Notes: a model not told the origin generated them from the letters alone. A stretch of DNA of 64,000 nucleotides from Streptococcus ferus DSM 20646 (GCF_000372425.1 NZ_AQVD01000007.1:1-64000); one strand, 5' to 3'. Positions 18,385 to 28,139 are shown, counted from the stretch's first letter. Numbers and translations: made by a program.

Positions 18385-19869
18385 TTACACATCCAGATAG
18401 GATTCAACAGCTTTCTGCATAGCTGCAACCTCTACCACTTTGCGATGACGGATTGGGGCTGTTTCCAGACCTTTGACGGCCTTGGGAATGGCAACTCCTG
18501 ATAAGTCATGGAGCTCTTGAACTGCTGCAAAATCATCGCCGCTGTCTTTTCCTTTGACCGCTTCCACAGCAACTCGCGGGAACTTATAAGGACTGGCTGT
18601 TGAAGCAATAATGGTCTTTGTCTGGTCGCCCGTCCTGTCACGGTAAGCTCGGTAAACAGCAGAGGCAACCGCAGTATGCGGATCCTCAATATAAGACAAG
18701 TCATCGTAAAGTCGTTTGATTTCGGCTGATGTTTCTCCCTCTGTCGCAAACCCCGCTTCAAAGAAATCAAGGATATCAGGATTGACAGCAGAAAGCTGGT
18801 ACTCTCCCTTGTCAACTAAAGCTGTCATCAGTTCTCTGGTTTTGGCCGAATCATTGCCGACCAAATGAAAAATCAAACGCTCTAAATTGGAAGACACTAA
18901 AATATCCATAGAGGGGCTGCTGGTTACCTTGAACCTACGCTTTTTGTCATAAAAGCCAGTGGCAAAAAAGTCTGTCAGCACATTATTTTCATTGGATGCA
19001 CAGATCAGCTTATGGACTGGGAGACCGATTTGTTTGGCATAGTAGGCCGCTAGGATATTGCCAAAATTCCCTGTTGGAACCGTAATGTTGATTTTTTCAC
19101 CCTTTTCAAGCTGTCCATCGTTCAGGAGCTGAGCATAGGCATAGATGTAGTAGACAATCTGTGGCACCAGACGTCCGATATTCATTGAATTGGCAGATGA
19201 AAATTGAGCTCCCTTTGCCGCCAGCTTTTGACGAAGGCTTTCATCATTAAACATCTCTTTGACTTTGGTTTGAGCATCGTCAAAATTCCCTTCAATGGCA
19301 ACAACATGCGTATTGTCGCCGACTTGGGTCGTCATTTGCAGCTCCTGAATCTTGCTGACACCGCCATTAGGGTAGAAGACGATAATCTCTGTACCAGCGA
19401 CATCGGCAAAGCCTGCCATAGCGGCTTTGCCGGTATCACCAGATGTCGCTGTCAGGATAACAATCTTGTCGTCCACACCCTGTTTTTTGGCAGCTGTTGT
19501 CAAAAGATAGGGCAGGATGGAGAGCGCCATGTCCTTAAATGCAATAGTAGAGCCATGGAAGAGCTCTAAATGATACTGATCTCCTAGTTTGACAAGCGGC
19601 GCAATAACTGGGGTGTCGAATTTGGCATCATAGGCATTGTCGATGCAGAAGTCGAGCTCCTCTTCTGTAAAGTCATCTAAAAAAGCTGACAGAACTAATT
19701 TGGCAACTTCCTGATAAGAAGCCGATTTTAAACGGTCAAAGTCTAAATTGACATCTGGAAAATCAACAGGGGTAAAGAGACCCCCGTCTGTTGCCAGGCC
19801 TTGCAAAATGGCCTGACTGGCAGTTACCTTATTTTTCTCGTTACGCGTTGATTGGTACACTAGTGTCAT
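18385..19869 (-). CDS. thrC: Threonine synthase
   Basis: 494 residues. A PLP enzyme converting O-phosphohomoserine to threonine. The PLP lysine is Lys112 in GSTIAFKDMAL, and the phosphate-binding TSGDTGKAAMAGF segment follows. The length corresponds to the longer ThrC type with the extra N-terminal domain. An extended -10 (TGGTATGAT) is visible upstream around 19912. The MATE gene follows directly. This thrC-MATE pairing beside rpsJ is the arrangement I know from several streptococci. Confidence 0.95.
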   Translation of the reverse strand: MTLVYQSTRNEKNKVTASQAILQGLATDGGLFTPVDFPDVNLDFDRLKSASYQEVAKLVLSAFLDDFTEEELDFCIDNAYDAKFDTPVIAPLVKLGDQYHLELFHGSTIAFKDMALSILPYLLTTAAKKQGVDDKIVILTATSGDTGKAAMAGFADVAGTEIIVFYPNGGVSKIQELQMTTQVGDNTHVVAIEGNFDDAQTKVKEMFNDESLRQKLAAKGAQFSSANSMNIGRLVPQIVYYIYAYAQLLNDGQLEKGEKINITVPTGNFGNILAAYYAKQIGLPVHKLICASNENNVLTDFFATGFYDKKRRFKVTSSPSMDILVSSNLERLIFHLVGNDSAKTRELMTALVDKGEYQLSAVNPDILDFFEAGFATEGETSAEIKRLYDDLSYIEDPHTAVASAVYRAYRDRTGDQTKTIIASTASPYKFPRVAVEAVKGKDSGDDFAAVQELHDLSGVAIPKAVKGLETAPIRHRKVVEVAAMQKAVESYLDV

Positions 19870-19967
19870 GCGAATCCCTCTTTGTTAGTAATCTTTCATC
19901 TATCATACCATAAAATCTTTGAAATTGGCTAGATTATAGAAAATTCTGACAAATCCTCGTTATCCAA

Positions 19968-19999
19968 AGAAAAAGATGTGTGATAACCATCACACATCT
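19968..19999 (-). terminator. Terminator overlapping the stop of the 287-aa membrane protein
   Basis: AGATGTGTGAT (19974-19984) pairs with ATCACACATCT (19989-19999). Read on the minus strand the stem is followed by TTTTTC. The stem includes the stop codon of the gene ending at 19990. Confidence 0.8.
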
Positions 20000-20853
20000 G
20001 CATTAACACTGCCTGCTTTTTCGAATGTGATATCATCACCCTTTTCAGCATCTAAGATTAGCTTGTCTTTTTCTTTTTCAAAGAGAATAACATCTCCTTT
20101 GTTGATGTCCTCAACATAGGCATTTTTATTGTATTCTGTAATCGAAACGGTCTTAGAGAAACGGTTAACTTTACCACGGAAAAGCTCCCCGTGAATTTTA
20201 CCTGTCTTGGTATCATAAGTTAAGCCTTCTTCTTCAGCACTTTCCTTAATGCTTGTCTCTAGACTCTTCTGCAGACTTTCCTGACTTGGCAAATTGGTGA
20301 AATAGGCATCCTTAATGGCCTGTTTTTCCTGGTCCGTCAGACTGTCACCGCCACTGCTTTCGAGATAGGCTTTCAGTTGTTCTTCAAATTGGTCATCTAA
20401 GAATTTGTAAACCGCCTTGGAGATCCCTTCTGCATCTACCGTATAACTGACAGTCATCAGTACCTTGTCATTTTTCGAGGTCATCTTGACATTGGCGTCC
20501 TTAAAGTACTTGCTTAAACTGAGGTCATAGTCTTCCGAATAGGTCGATAAGCTGTCTGAAACAGTCTTCTCCATTTTCTTTTCTAACTCACTGCTGCGCC
20601 AAGTTCCGTTGATGTCTCCTGAACTATAAAGATAGTAGGTATAGCCTCCAACAGATAAAAGAATAACGGCTAGCAAACCAGCAACAATGCCGATAATCAA
20701 ACCTGTTTTACTGCGTTTTTTGCCTGAATCTTCTGGGGCATTGGGTGTTGGCGCCGAAAAAGCACCGCTGCTCCAAGCTGCTGAAAATTCATCCTGTGTC
20801 GGCGGGCGACCATTTTTGTTTTCAAAATCCTTCAACCATTCTTCTTGTGTCAT
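19990..20853 (-). CDS. Bitopic membrane protein, function unknown
   Basis: 287 residues from the ATG with the better SD spacing (AAGGAG); an ATG one codon earlier is equally possible. The N-terminal cytoplasmic part (MTQEEWLKDFENKNGRPPTQ) is short and hydrophilic. One membrane segment spans about residues 51-76, and the remaining roughly 210 residues should face outside. The outer part starts NGTWRSSELEKKMEK and is rich in charged residues. I recognise similar unannotated proteins in streptococci but no function. A promoter TTGCGA-17-TAAAAT (20885-20913) precedes it. Confidence 0.75.
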   Translation of the reverse strand: MTQEEWLKDFENKNGRPPTQDEFSAAWSSGAFSAPTPNAPEDSGKKRSKTGLIIGIVAGLLAVILLSVGGYTYYLYSSGDINGTWRSSELEKKMEKTVSDSLSTYSEDYDLSLSKYFKDANVKMTSKNDKVLMTVSYTVDAEGISKAVYKFLDDQFEEQLKAYLESSGGDSLTDQEKQAIKDAYFTNLPSQESLQKSLETSIKESAEEEGLTYDTKTGKIHGELFRGKVNRFSKTVSITEYNKNAYVEDINKGDVILFEKEKDKLILDAEKGDDITFEKAGSVNADV

Positions 20854-20884
20854 CATAAGTCTCCTTAATTCTTTTTGCCATTCT

Positions 20885-20913
20885 ATTTTAATATAATCCG
20901 GCCATTTTCGCAA
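20885..20913 (-). promoter_or_regulatory. Promoter of the 287-aa membrane protein gene
   Basis: TTGCGA (20908-20913) and TAAAAT (20885-20890) on the minus strand with a 17-base spacer, about 30 bases before the start codon. Confidence 0.5.
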
Positions 20914-21012
20914 TAGCCCTAGTAATATTAAAGGGATTGGTCATCTGGCTTCAGCAAATACAATCATCGAGGAACTTCACTCCAATGCCAGCCGAATGAA
21001 CCATCGAACGAA

Positions 21013-21044
21013 AACAAAAGGGATGTTCAAACATCCCTTTTGTT
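21013..21044 (-). terminator. adhE terminator
   Basis: AACAAAAGGGATGTT pairs with AACATCCCTTTTGTT across a three-base loop, 16 bases past the adhE stop, with T-rich flanks on both strands. Confidence 0.85.
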
Positions 21045-21059
21045 TATGGTTGATAGACT

Positions 21060-23708
21060 TTATTTTCTTCGACCTGGTTTTTTAGCATAACCATAGTAAG
21101 CATCTGCCATGATTTCTTCCATGTCTGCTACCATTGGCAAGCGTGGGTTCGCTGGTGAACATTGGTCTTCATAGGCAAGAAGAGCAATTTCATGCAGGCT
21201 GTCTTTCCAAGTTTTCTCATCGATACCTTGGTCCTTGAAGTTCATCTTGATACCAACGGCAACACCGAGGTCATAGACTGCTTTCGCATAGGCTTCAACG
21301 GCTTCTTCTGGTGTTGAATGAGGTAAACCTAACATACGCGCAATGTCTTGGAATTTCTCATCAGCTTTCCAGTAGTTGTACTTAGGCCATGTAGTGGTCT
21401 TAGATGGACGAGTACCGTTGTAGCGGATAACGTAAGGAAGCAAGATGGCATTGGTCCGACCGTGAACAGTGTGGTGCACCCCACCAATCTTATGGGCCAT
21501 AGAGTGGCTCATTCCAAGGAAGGCATTGGCGAAGGCCATACCAGCCATGGTTGAAGCGTTGTGCATCTTTTCACGTGCTTCCGGATCAGCTGTTTTCACA
21601 GATTTTTCAAGGTATTGGAAGACCAACTTGATGGTTTGAAGGGCAATACCGTCTGTGTAGTCGTTGGCGAAGTTAGAAGTATAGGCTTCTGTCGCATGGG
21701 TCAAGACGTCCATACCAGTATCCGCTGCGATAAAGTCAGGCACTGACTCTACCAAGGCAGGGTCAACGATGGCGATGGTTGGGGTCAATGAGTAGTCAGC
21801 CAATGGATACTTGCGGTTGTTCTTCTTATCAGAGATAACGGCAAATGGTGTGACTTCTGAACCGGTACCAGATGTGGTTGGGATACCAATGTATTTAGCT
21901 TTTTGGCCTAAATCAGGGAATTTGAAGGCACGTTTGCGGATATCCATGAATTTTTGAACGAGGTCACGGAAGTCCACTTCTGGTTGTTCGTAGAAGAGCC
22001 ACATTCCTTTGGCTGCATCCATTGGAGAGCCTCCGCCGAGAGCGATAATGGTGTCTGGTTGGAAGGCACGCATTGCCTCAGCACCGCGTTCAACCGTTGA
22101 AATATCTGGATCTGGTTCAACATCAGAGAAGACTTCAACAGTTACTTTATTAGGACGAAGATTTAATTGATCAATCACACGTTGGACAAAGCCGAGTTTT
22201 TCAATGGATTTATCCGTTACAATCATTACTCGATTCAAGCCTTCTGCGGTTTGGAGGTATTGAATAGAGTTGCGCTCGAAGTAAATTTTTGAAGGAACTT
22301 TAAACCACTGCATATTATTTCTACGTTTCCCTACTTTCTTGATGTTAAGAAGGTTGATAGCAGATACGTTATCACCAACTGAGTTGCGACCGTATGAACC
22401 ACATCCAAGGGTCAATGATGGGATAAAGGCGTTGTAAACGTCCCCGATACCACCGAAAGTAGATGGAGAGTTCCAGATGATACGCATGGCTTTCATTTCG
22501 GTACCGAAACGTTTCGCCAGTTCTTCGTCTTTTGTATGGATGGCAGCTGAGTGGCCAAGACCGTTGAATTCTACCATTTGGCGAGCTTTCTTCAAACCAT
22601 CTTCCACATCGTCCGCTTTCAAGACGGCGATGACTGGAGAGAGTTTTTCACGTGTCAATGGCTCATTTGGTCCTACTTCTGCACATTCTGCCGCCAAAAT
22701 GTTAGTTCCTTCTGGAACTTTGAAGCCTGCTTGTTCTGCAATCCAAGCTGCTGGTTTACCAACGATGTCCGCATTCAGCTTAGCACCTGCACAGTCCTTG
22801 CTGTTGGCTTTCACGCCGAAGCAGTATTCTTCCAAGAGGGCTTTTTCTTTTTTGTTGACAAAGTAAGTCTTGTAAGACTTGAACTCTTCCACGAAGTCTT
22901 TGTAGATTTCTTTGTCGATGATAACTGCCTGCTCTGATGCACAGACCATACCGTTGTCAAAGGATTTAGACATAACGATATCGTGAGCTGCTTGACGGAT
23001 GTCCGCAGATTTTTCGATGTAGGCAGGGACGTTACCAGCACCTACACCAAGGGCAGGTTTACCGCATGAGTAAGCAGCACGCACCATGGCATTACCACCT
23101 GTTGCCAGAATAGTTGCGATGCCATCATGGTTCATCAGGGCTCCTGTTGCTTCCATAGACGGCTCTGTAATCCATTGGATACAGTTTTCAGGCGCACCTG
23201 CTTTTACCGCTGCATCGTAAACGATTTTGGCTGCATGGGCAGATGATTCTTGAGCAGACGGGTGGAAACCAAAGACGATTGGGTTCCGTGTTTTTAGGGA
23301 AATCAGAGCCTTAAAGATGGCTGTTGAGGTTGGGTTAGTTGTTGGAGTCACCCCGCAGATAACACCGACCGGTTCTGCAATTTTTGTCAAACCTGTAACT
23401 GGGTCATCTTCAATGACACCAACGGTTTTGACACCGCGCATATTGTTGACAACGTGTTCACAGGCGAAGAGGTTTTTGGTGGCCTTGTCTTCAAAGACAC
23501 CGCGACCCGTTTCTTCCACCGCATGAGCGGCCAAGATACCGTGCGCATCCAATGCTGCTACGGATGCCTTAGCCACAATGTAGTCCACTTGCTCTTGGTT
23601 GAGTTTACGGAACTCATCGAGAGCCACCAAACCCTTTTGAACCAGCTCATCAACGTGCTTTTCAGCCATTGCTTTCTTCTGCTCAGGGGTTACTTTTTTG
23701 TCAGCCAT
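21060..23708 (-). CDS. adhE: Bifunctional acetaldehyde-CoA/alcohol dehydrogenase
   Basis: 882 residues from MADKKVTPEQKKAM. The N-terminal half is an acylating aldehyde dehydrogenase with the catalytic cysteine in DNGMVCASEQA (near residue 245). The C-terminal half is an iron-dependent alcohol dehydrogenase (GGGSPMDAAKG; histidines in AMAHKIGGVHHTVHG). Together they reduce acetyl-CoA to ethanol and regenerate NAD+ in mixed-acid fermentation, forming spirosomes. The reading frame extends 19 codons upstream, but the SD (GGAGGAAAA) marks this start. Promoter, cre-like and Rex-like sites precede it. Confidence 0.97.
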   Translation of the reverse strand: MADKKVTPEQKKAMAEKHVDELVQKGLVALDEFRKLNQEQVDYIVAKASVAALDAHGILAAHAVEETGRGVFEDKATKNLFACEHVVNNMRGVKTVGVIEDDPVTGLTKIAEPVGVICGVTPTTNPTSTAIFKALISLKTRNPIVFGFHPSAQESSAHAAKIVYDAAVKAGAPENCIQWITEPSMEATGALMNHDGIATILATGGNAMVRAAYSCGKPALGVGAGNVPAYIEKSADIRQAAHDIVMSKSFDNGMVCASEQAVIIDKEIYKDFVEEFKSYKTYFVNKKEKALLEEYCFGVKANSKDCAGAKLNADIVGKPAAWIAEQAGFKVPEGTNILAAECAEVGPNEPLTREKLSPVIAVLKADDVEDGLKKARQMVEFNGLGHSAAIHTKDEELAKRFGTEMKAMRIIWNSPSTFGGIGDVYNAFIPSLTLGCGSYGRNSVGDNVSAINLLNIKKVGKRRNNMQWFKVPSKIYFERNSIQYLQTAEGLNRVMIVTDKSIEKLGFVQRVIDQLNLRPNKVTVEVFSDVEPDPDISTVERGAEAMRAFQPDTIIALGGGSPMDAAKGMWLFYEQPEVDFRDLVQKFMDIRKRAFKFPDLGQKAKYIGIPTTSGTGSEVTPFAVISDKKNNRKYPLADYSLTPTIAIVDPALVESVPDFIAADTGMDVLTHATEAYTSNFANDYTDGIALQTIKLVFQYLEKSVKTADPEAREKMHNASTMAGMAFANAFLGMSHSMAHKIGGVHHTVHGRTNAILLPYVIRYNGTRPSKTTTWPKYNYWKADEKFQDIARMLGLPHSTPEEAVEAYAKAVYDLGVAVGIKMNFKDQGIDEKTWKDSLHEIALLAYEDQCSPANPRLPMVADMEEIMADAYYGYAKKPGRRK

Positions 23709-23728
23709 AATTTTCCTCCGCTTTTCTA

Positions 23729-23754
23729 AACAAACTTGCCTTGATAAGTTTGTT
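23729..23754 (-). promoter_or_regulatory. Hairpin in the adhE leader
   Basis: AACAAACTT (23729-23737) pairs with AAGTTTGTT (23746-23754) between the promoter and the SD. On the minus strand it follows a TTTTTT run and has no T-run after it, so it is more likely a stability or regulatory element than a terminator. Confidence 0.4.
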
Positions 23755-23783
23755 AAAAAATTCACATTTATTTTTATGAGTCT

Positions 23784-23845
23784 ATTATAGCACTTTTTTT
23801 TAGTTTGTAAACCGTTTCACAAGAAAATTGTGATTTTTTTTACAA
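23784..23845 (-). promoter_or_regulatory. adhE promoter with cre-like and Rex-like sites
   Basis: -10 TATAAT (23784-23789, with upstream TGC) and -35 TTTACA (23806-23811), spacer 16. A catabolite-repression-like site TGAAACGGTTTACA (23806-23819) covers the -35 with one mismatch to the usual cre consensus. TTGTGATTTTTTTTACAA (23828-23845) resembles the NADH-sensing Rex operator with one mismatch in its conserved arms. Rex control of adhE is well known in Gram-positives. Confidence 0.6.
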
Positions 23846-23877
23846 AATCTCTTGAGGTCAGCTTTTCTAATTGAAAA

Positions 23878-23898
23878 AAACTCGCCTAAAGCGAGTTT
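23878..23898 (-). terminator. Terminator after the OatA-like gene
   Basis: AAACTCGC/GCGAGTTT stem with a five-base loop, followed on the minus strand by a run of seven T. It ends the phosphatase-MORN-acyltransferase transcript five bases past the stop. Confidence 0.85.
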
Positions 23899-23903
23899 CT
23901 GGG

Positions 23904-25688
23904 CTAAGTGTCCCCTTTGGCTGGGTTTTTAGCAGCTTTTTGAATGGCATCCTGAATCGTCTGAACATAAAGTTTAGCACCTTCTGTACTGGAATCGCTG
24001 TAATGAACCCCGTCTGAGCCATTCCAAATTTCAGGATGGGCAATGGCCGTTTCATACCAGTCTGCAATCGTCACAAACGCATATTTTTGAGCCAAATCCA
24101 GTTCATAATTACGCAGTTCAGGAATACGCCCGTCCTTGGCATTATAAGGCGTGACGAAAATGAGCCGATGTCCATCTGGCAAACCATCAATGAATTTCTG
24201 AAGGCTATCTTGATAGCCTCCGACAGAATTGACACCGACAGCGATGACCACTGTTTTAGCCAGTGTGTTACTGTCTATCTGATTCTGAAAAATGTCATAG
24301 GCTGAAGTGAAATTACGGCTGACCGCCGCATCAAGCTGAGCTTCTGGCAATATTTCGGTAAAGGTGCTGCTGGCCCGCAAGGCAACCGAATCACCAATAA
24401 TCGAAACATTGCTGATTGCCGAAGCATCTCCGGCGGCCAGTGTATGAGTACGGTTCATGTTGTTATCTGCCTGATTCAGCGAATCAACTAAAAGATTGGT
24501 CTCAAAACGGCCGACTTTAGGAGCTGTGAGTGAGATGGCGAGCGTGATAACACTGAGCAAGGCAAAACCGCCATAGATCCATTTTTGATAAGGAGAGAGG
24601 TCAAGTGTCAAACCAAAGAAGTCTGATTTTTTTCCAGCAATATAAGGTTCGATAATATAGTAGGAAAGGACTGCAAAAGCAACTGAGAAAACGAGCGTAA
24701 AGAGCACCGCCAGCCAATTCGGCATCAGCTGACTAAAGATAATGTAAAACGGCCAATGAAAGAGATAAACGCTATAACTAATATCTGAAAGAAAAGTAAT
24801 GAAACGCGGCTCTTCTAAGTTTGGCGTCTTATCATTCAGTACACGCGCCGTATAAATCATCACAGCGGTAAAGAGACTTGCCAAAAGAAAACCAAATAGA
24901 TAGGTCAGCAGATGGTTGAAATCTAACAACAGACTCAAAAGCAGAAGGAAACCTGCACTTCCAGCCATTACTATAAGAACTTTTTTGGTCGGCCAAAGCT
25001 GAACATTTTTTTTGAAACGCCCCGTCGTCTCTCTGACCCCTGTCAGGGTAGCTAAGACTGCTCCCAAGAAGAAAGGGAAGATATGGGTGAACGTAGAGAA
25101 ATAAATCAGGGAAAAATTGCTGACAAAGAAAGCTCGGATAAACATACTCAAAAAGCTAAGCAAAAATAAACCGCTGGCAATCAAGAAGACAAGACCGCGA
25201 AACTGCTTATGGTTTGCCACCCTCTTTCCCAAGAACCAAAGCAGGAAACCCCAGAAGACATAAAAGTGAACTTCAATGGCTAAACTCCACGTATGCACAA
25301 AGAGGTGGGGGATAAACTGACTTTCATAGTTTCCTCCAGTGAAAATCTCGTAAAGATTGGTCGTAAAACCGAGAGCTGCCGCTATTTGACTGCCGATACT
25401 GGATACGAAATCCCGACGAATCAAAAACGTAAAGGGCATGCTGATCAGAACCATCAGAACGAGCGGCGGAACAATCCGATAAAAACGCCTCTTAAAAAAA
25501 CCTAAGAGATCAATGGCTTTAGAACGAGTATACTCATCAATCAAAAGGGCGGTAATGAGGTAGCCCGAAAAGGTGAAAAAGATGTCTACACCAATGAAGC
25601 CTCCTGGGAAGGCTTGTTTAAAAAAATGATAGAGTAAAACGAGCAGCAACCCCGTTACCCTAATAAAAGAAAACCACTTTATTCTCAT
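23904..25688 (-). CDS. OatA/Adr-like peptidoglycan O-acetyltransferase
   Basis: 594 residues. The N-terminal acyltransferase-3 domain has about ten membrane segments (RVTGLLLVLLYHFFKQAFPGGFIGVDIFF near the start) and passes acetyl groups outward. The C-terminal extracellular SGNH domain carries the GDSVALRAS block with the nucleophile serine (about residue 430) and a late SDGVHYSD block with Asp and His. Such enzymes O-acetylate MurNAc and give lysozyme resistance. The ATG overlaps the MORN gene stop (ATGA), so the two proteins are probably made together. Confidence 0.88.
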   Translation of the reverse strand: MRIKWFSFIRVTGLLLVLLYHFFKQAFPGGFIGVDIFFTFSGYLITALLIDEYTRSKAIDLLGFFKRRFYRIVPPLVLMVLISMPFTFLIRRDFVSSIGSQIAAALGFTTNLYEIFTGGNYESQFIPHLFVHTWSLAIEVHFYVFWGFLLWFLGKRVANHKQFRGLVFLIASGLFLLSFLSMFIRAFFVSNFSLIYFSTFTHIFPFFLGAVLATLTGVRETTGRFKKNVQLWPTKKVLIVMAGSAGFLLLLSLLLDFNHLLTYLFGFLLASLFTAVMIYTARVLNDKTPNLEEPRFITFLSDISYSVYLFHWPFYIIFSQLMPNWLAVLFTLVFSVAFAVLSYYIIEPYIAGKKSDFFGLTLDLSPYQKWIYGGFALLSVITLAISLTAPKVGRFETNLLVDSLNQADNNMNRTHTLAAGDASAISNVSIIGDSVALRASSTFTEILPEAQLDAAVSRNFTSAYDIFQNQIDSNTLAKTVVIAVGVNSVGGYQDSLQKFIDGLPDGHRLIFVTPYNAKDGRIPELRNYELDLAQKYAFVTIADWYETAIAHPEIWNGSDGVHYSDSSTEGAKLYVQTIQDAIQKAAKNPAKGDT

Positions 25689-26080
25689 TTCTGATAAATC
25701 CCTTGTTTAAATGTTCCCTTGTAGACTTTCTGATTTTTCGCTGTTAAGACGCCTTTCCCATCAGCTAAGCCCTTTTTAAATTCACCGACATAGGACCAGC
25801 CGATACTTGATTTAAACGTTCCCTGACCACTGAAAACACCATCTTCAAATTGACCTTCATAAGTGTCTCCATTAGGGTAGGTCAGTTTCCCCTGACCATT
25901 AAATCGGTTGTTGACCACGGTTCCGGTATAGGTCATCTTTCCATTTTCATACGTTAAAGTCGCCTGGCGTTTGCGGTTCACAAAGAAAACAGAAAGTCCC
26001 AAAATAAGGATAATCACAACTGCGAGTATCTCCAGCTGGTTTCTCGTTATTTTTATAGATTTCATACGTTTTTCAATCAC
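25685..26080 (-). CDS. MORN-repeat membrane protein
   Basis: 131 residues: one N-terminal membrane anchor (about 17-35) followed by four MORN-type repeats (YTGTVVNNRFNGQGKLTY, YEGQFEDGVFSGQGTF, YVGEFKKGLADGKGVL, YKGTFKQGIY). A start at the sixth codon (MKSIKITRN) is possible. MORN repeats often mediate membrane or protein contacts. Translation is coupled to the OatA-like gene, suggesting a partner role in cell-wall modification, which is inference. Confidence 0.8.
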   Translation of the reverse strand: MIEKRMKSIKITRNQLEILAVVIILILGLSVFFVNRKRQATLTYENGKMTYTGTVVNNRFNGQGKLTYPNGDTYEGQFEDGVFSGQGTFKSSIGWSYVGEFKKGLADGKGVLTAKNQKVYKGTFKQGIYQK

Positions 26081-26123
26081 TTTTCTACTCTTTCATCGGA
26101 CCCTGTTCTTATCATTAAGAAAG

Positions 26124-26561
26124 CTAGTCCTCTTCTGTCTGAAGTTTGGCAAGCCAGTCTTGGCAGCCTCTTTTAACCAAAGTATAGGTCTCTTCAAAAT
26201 CACCGGTATAGTATGGATCCGGCACGCCCTTGTCATCAAATAGATGTATCTTATGGTCAAAAAGCCCCCGCGATAGGCGTTTTAAGTCCGCAACATTCTC
26301 CTTATCCATACCAATGATATAATCAAAATGCTCTAGATCCGTCAGCTTCACCTGCTGAGATCTTTTTGTTTTCTGGTAAGGAATCTGATATTTTTTAAGA
26401 ATCGTCTGTGTCCCGTGATGAATAGGGTTGCCATGTTCCCAGTTAGACGTTCCACGGCTTTCGACTTCAATCTCGACACCAGCAGCACAGGCTTTCATCA
26501 CAAATTCAGCCATGGTGCTGCGACAAATATTTCCCAAACAGACAAAACAGACTTTAGTCAT
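26124..26561 (-). CDS. Low-molecular-weight protein-tyrosine phosphatase
   Basis: 145 residues from ATG with a GGAAAGGAG SD. The catalytic P-loop CLGNICRS (Cys8-Arg14) is at the N-terminus and the acid-loop DPYYTG near residue 120. It removes phosphate from tyrosine residues; in streptococci such enzymes affect capsule, stress response and virulence. It leads the phosphatase-MORN-OatA-like operon, the same neighbourhood seen in S. pyogenes and S. mutans. A frame extension upstream to 26732 is non-coding. Confidence 0.9.
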   Translation of the reverse strand: MTKVCFVCLGNICRSTMAEFVMKACAAGVEIEVESRGTSNWEHGNPIHHGTQTILKKYQIPYQKTKRSQQVKLTDLEHFDYIIGMDKENVADLKRLSRGLFDHKIHLFDDKGVPDPYYTGDFEETYTLVKRGCQDWLAKLQTEED

Positions 26562-26580
26562 GACAAACTCCTTTCCTACT

Positions 26581-26609
26581 ATTATAACAGAAAACTTGTG
26601 TGAGCATAA
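26581..26609 (-). promoter_or_regulatory. Possible promoter of the phosphatase operon
   Basis: TATAAT (26581-26586) with a weak TTATGC (26604-26609) 17 bases upstream. The 240-base stretch 26587-26825 between this and ruvB holds no gene and no clear hairpin. Confidence 0.4.
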
Positions 26610-26825
26610 CGAAAATGGCAGGAGAATTTCACAGACAGCCAAAGCAGGTGTCACCTGTCTGGACCTCTGCTGCAGCGAGATTTCCTGCAAGCGACTAGAA
26701 GATGGCGCTAACACAAGGCGGTATACAGCCAAACAGACAGAAAAGGCGGCGAGAAACTCCCAGACAAAAAGCCCCTTTAACGGAAGAAAGGGACCCTTAT
26801 AGTAAGGTCAGCGAGATTTCGTTTG

Positions 26826-27824
26826 TCAATCTTTTGTGTAAGGATAGCCAAGATGCTCATAAGCTTTGGCTGTCGCCACCCGACCATTGCGGGTTCGCAT
26901 CATAAACCCTTTTTGAATGAGGTAAGGCTCATACATATCCTCAACGGTCTCACGCTCCTCTGCAATATTAACCGATAAAGTCCCTAGCCCGACCGGCCCT
27001 CCCTGATACATCTCAATCATGGTTTTCAGGATTTTCTGATCAACGTAGTCCAATCCTTCTCGATCGACATCCAGCATGGTCAGCGCCTTATCCGTGATGC
27101 TGCCATCAATAAGGCCATCGCCTTTAATTTGGGCATAGTCTCTAACACGCTTTAACAGACGGTTGGCAATCCGAGGCGTTCCGCGGCTGCGCCGAGCCAG
27201 CTCATGAGCCGCTTCCTGAGTGATCTGCATGTCAAATACTTCTGCTGTCCTCTCAACAATCTCCGTCAAATCAGACAGGCCATAGTATTCCATATGCCCT
27301 GAAATCCCAAACCGAGCACGCAGAGGATTGGAGAGCATACCCGCGCGGGTCGTCGCACCAATCAACGTAAAAGGCGGTAAGTCCAAGTGAACACTGCGAG
27401 AAGATTCACCTGCACCGATCATGATGTCAATGTAAAAGTCCTCCATAGCACTGTAAAGCACTTCTTCGACGGCCATCGGCAGGCGGTGGATTTCATCAAT
27501 AAAAAGGACATCTCCCGGCTCCAGCTCATTTAAAATGGCCACCAAATCACCCGCTTTTTCAATGGCCGGGCCACTGGTCTGTTTGAGATTCACTCCTAGC
27601 TCATTGGCAATAATAAAAGCCATGGTTGTCTTTCCCAGACCCGGTGGGCCAAATAGAAGTGCATGATCCAGGGCTTCATCACGCAATTTGGCAGCCTCAA
27701 TAAAAACGTTTAACTGTTCCTTGACCTTATCTTGGCCAATATATTCCTTAAAATACTGGGGGCGAAGTGTCCTTTCAGAGCTTTCTTCGTCTCCCATTAT
27801 GTCATTGTCTAATAATCTTGTCAT
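26826..27824 (-). CDS. ruvB: Holliday junction branch migration helicase RuvB
   Basis: 332 residues from [14 protein letters not shown]. An AAA+ motor with Walker A GPPGLGKT (59-66), Walker B IDEIHRLP (about 110) and the C-terminal winged-helix domain ([24 protein letters not shown]). It drives branch migration with RuvA. The reading frame opens 15 codons earlier, but family length supports this ATG. TTGAAT-17-TACAAT at 27831-27859 would start transcription almost at the ATG, so a leaderless transcript, or read-through from comS, is possible. Confidence 0.96.
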   Translation of the reverse strand: MTRLLDNDIMGDEESSERTLRPQYFKEYIGQDKVKEQLNVFIEAAKLRDEALDHALLFGPPGLGKTTMAFIIANELGVNLKQTSGPAIEKAGDLVAILNELEPGDVLFIDEIHRLPMAVEEVLYSAMEDFYIDIMIGAGESSRSVHLDLPPFTLIGATTRAGMLSNPLRARFGISGHMEYYGLSDLTEIVERTAEVFDMQITQEAAHELARRSRGTPRIANRLLKRVRDYAQIKGDGLIDGSITDKALTMLDVDREGLDYVDQKILKTMIEMYQGGPVGLGTLSVNIAEERETVEDMYEPYLIQKGFMMRTRNGRVATAKAYEHLGYPYTKD

Positions 27825-27865
27825 AGCCTTATTGTAACATCTCGCAGGCAAAGATTCAAAAAGTA

Positions 27866-28114
27866 TCACGGCTTATTTTCATCGATGATCTCAAAATGTT
27901 TGGCAACACGCGCCCTATCCTTATCTGAAAACCGAAGCAAAGCGTTCCGGTCTCGGATGTCCAACGCATCTGCCGCCTCAAAACGACTGAGAGAGAGCCT
28001 TTTTGCTTCCCACGGGTTAAAGCTGACAATCTGACGTGCCAGCAAATCCCCCTTCTTGAAGAACCAAAGCCGCTGTTTAGAACTTGTTTTGTTCAGAATG
28101 AATAATTTTTTCAA
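27866..28114 (-). CDS. Small conserved protein between comS and ruvB
   Basis: 82 residues, basic N-terminus and acidic C-terminus, no membrane segment ([20 protein letters not shown], then [20 protein letters not shown]). The TTG start follows GGAG by 8 bases. I do not recognise a domain. It begins 25 bases after the comS stop, with no terminator between, so it could be read from the ComR-dependent comS promoter, making it a candidate competence-linked gene. Confidence 0.6.
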   Translation of the reverse strand: MKKLFILNKTSSKQRLWFFKKGDLLARQIVSFNPWEAKRLSLSRFEAADALDIRDRNALLRFSDKDRARVAKHFEIIDENKP

Positions 28115-28139
28115 TTAGTGTTCTCCGAATTCTTGTAGC

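Noticed and set aside
21348-23729. Several plus-strand open frames inside adhE
   Set aside because: They are antisense shadows of adhE with no SD and no protein similarity.
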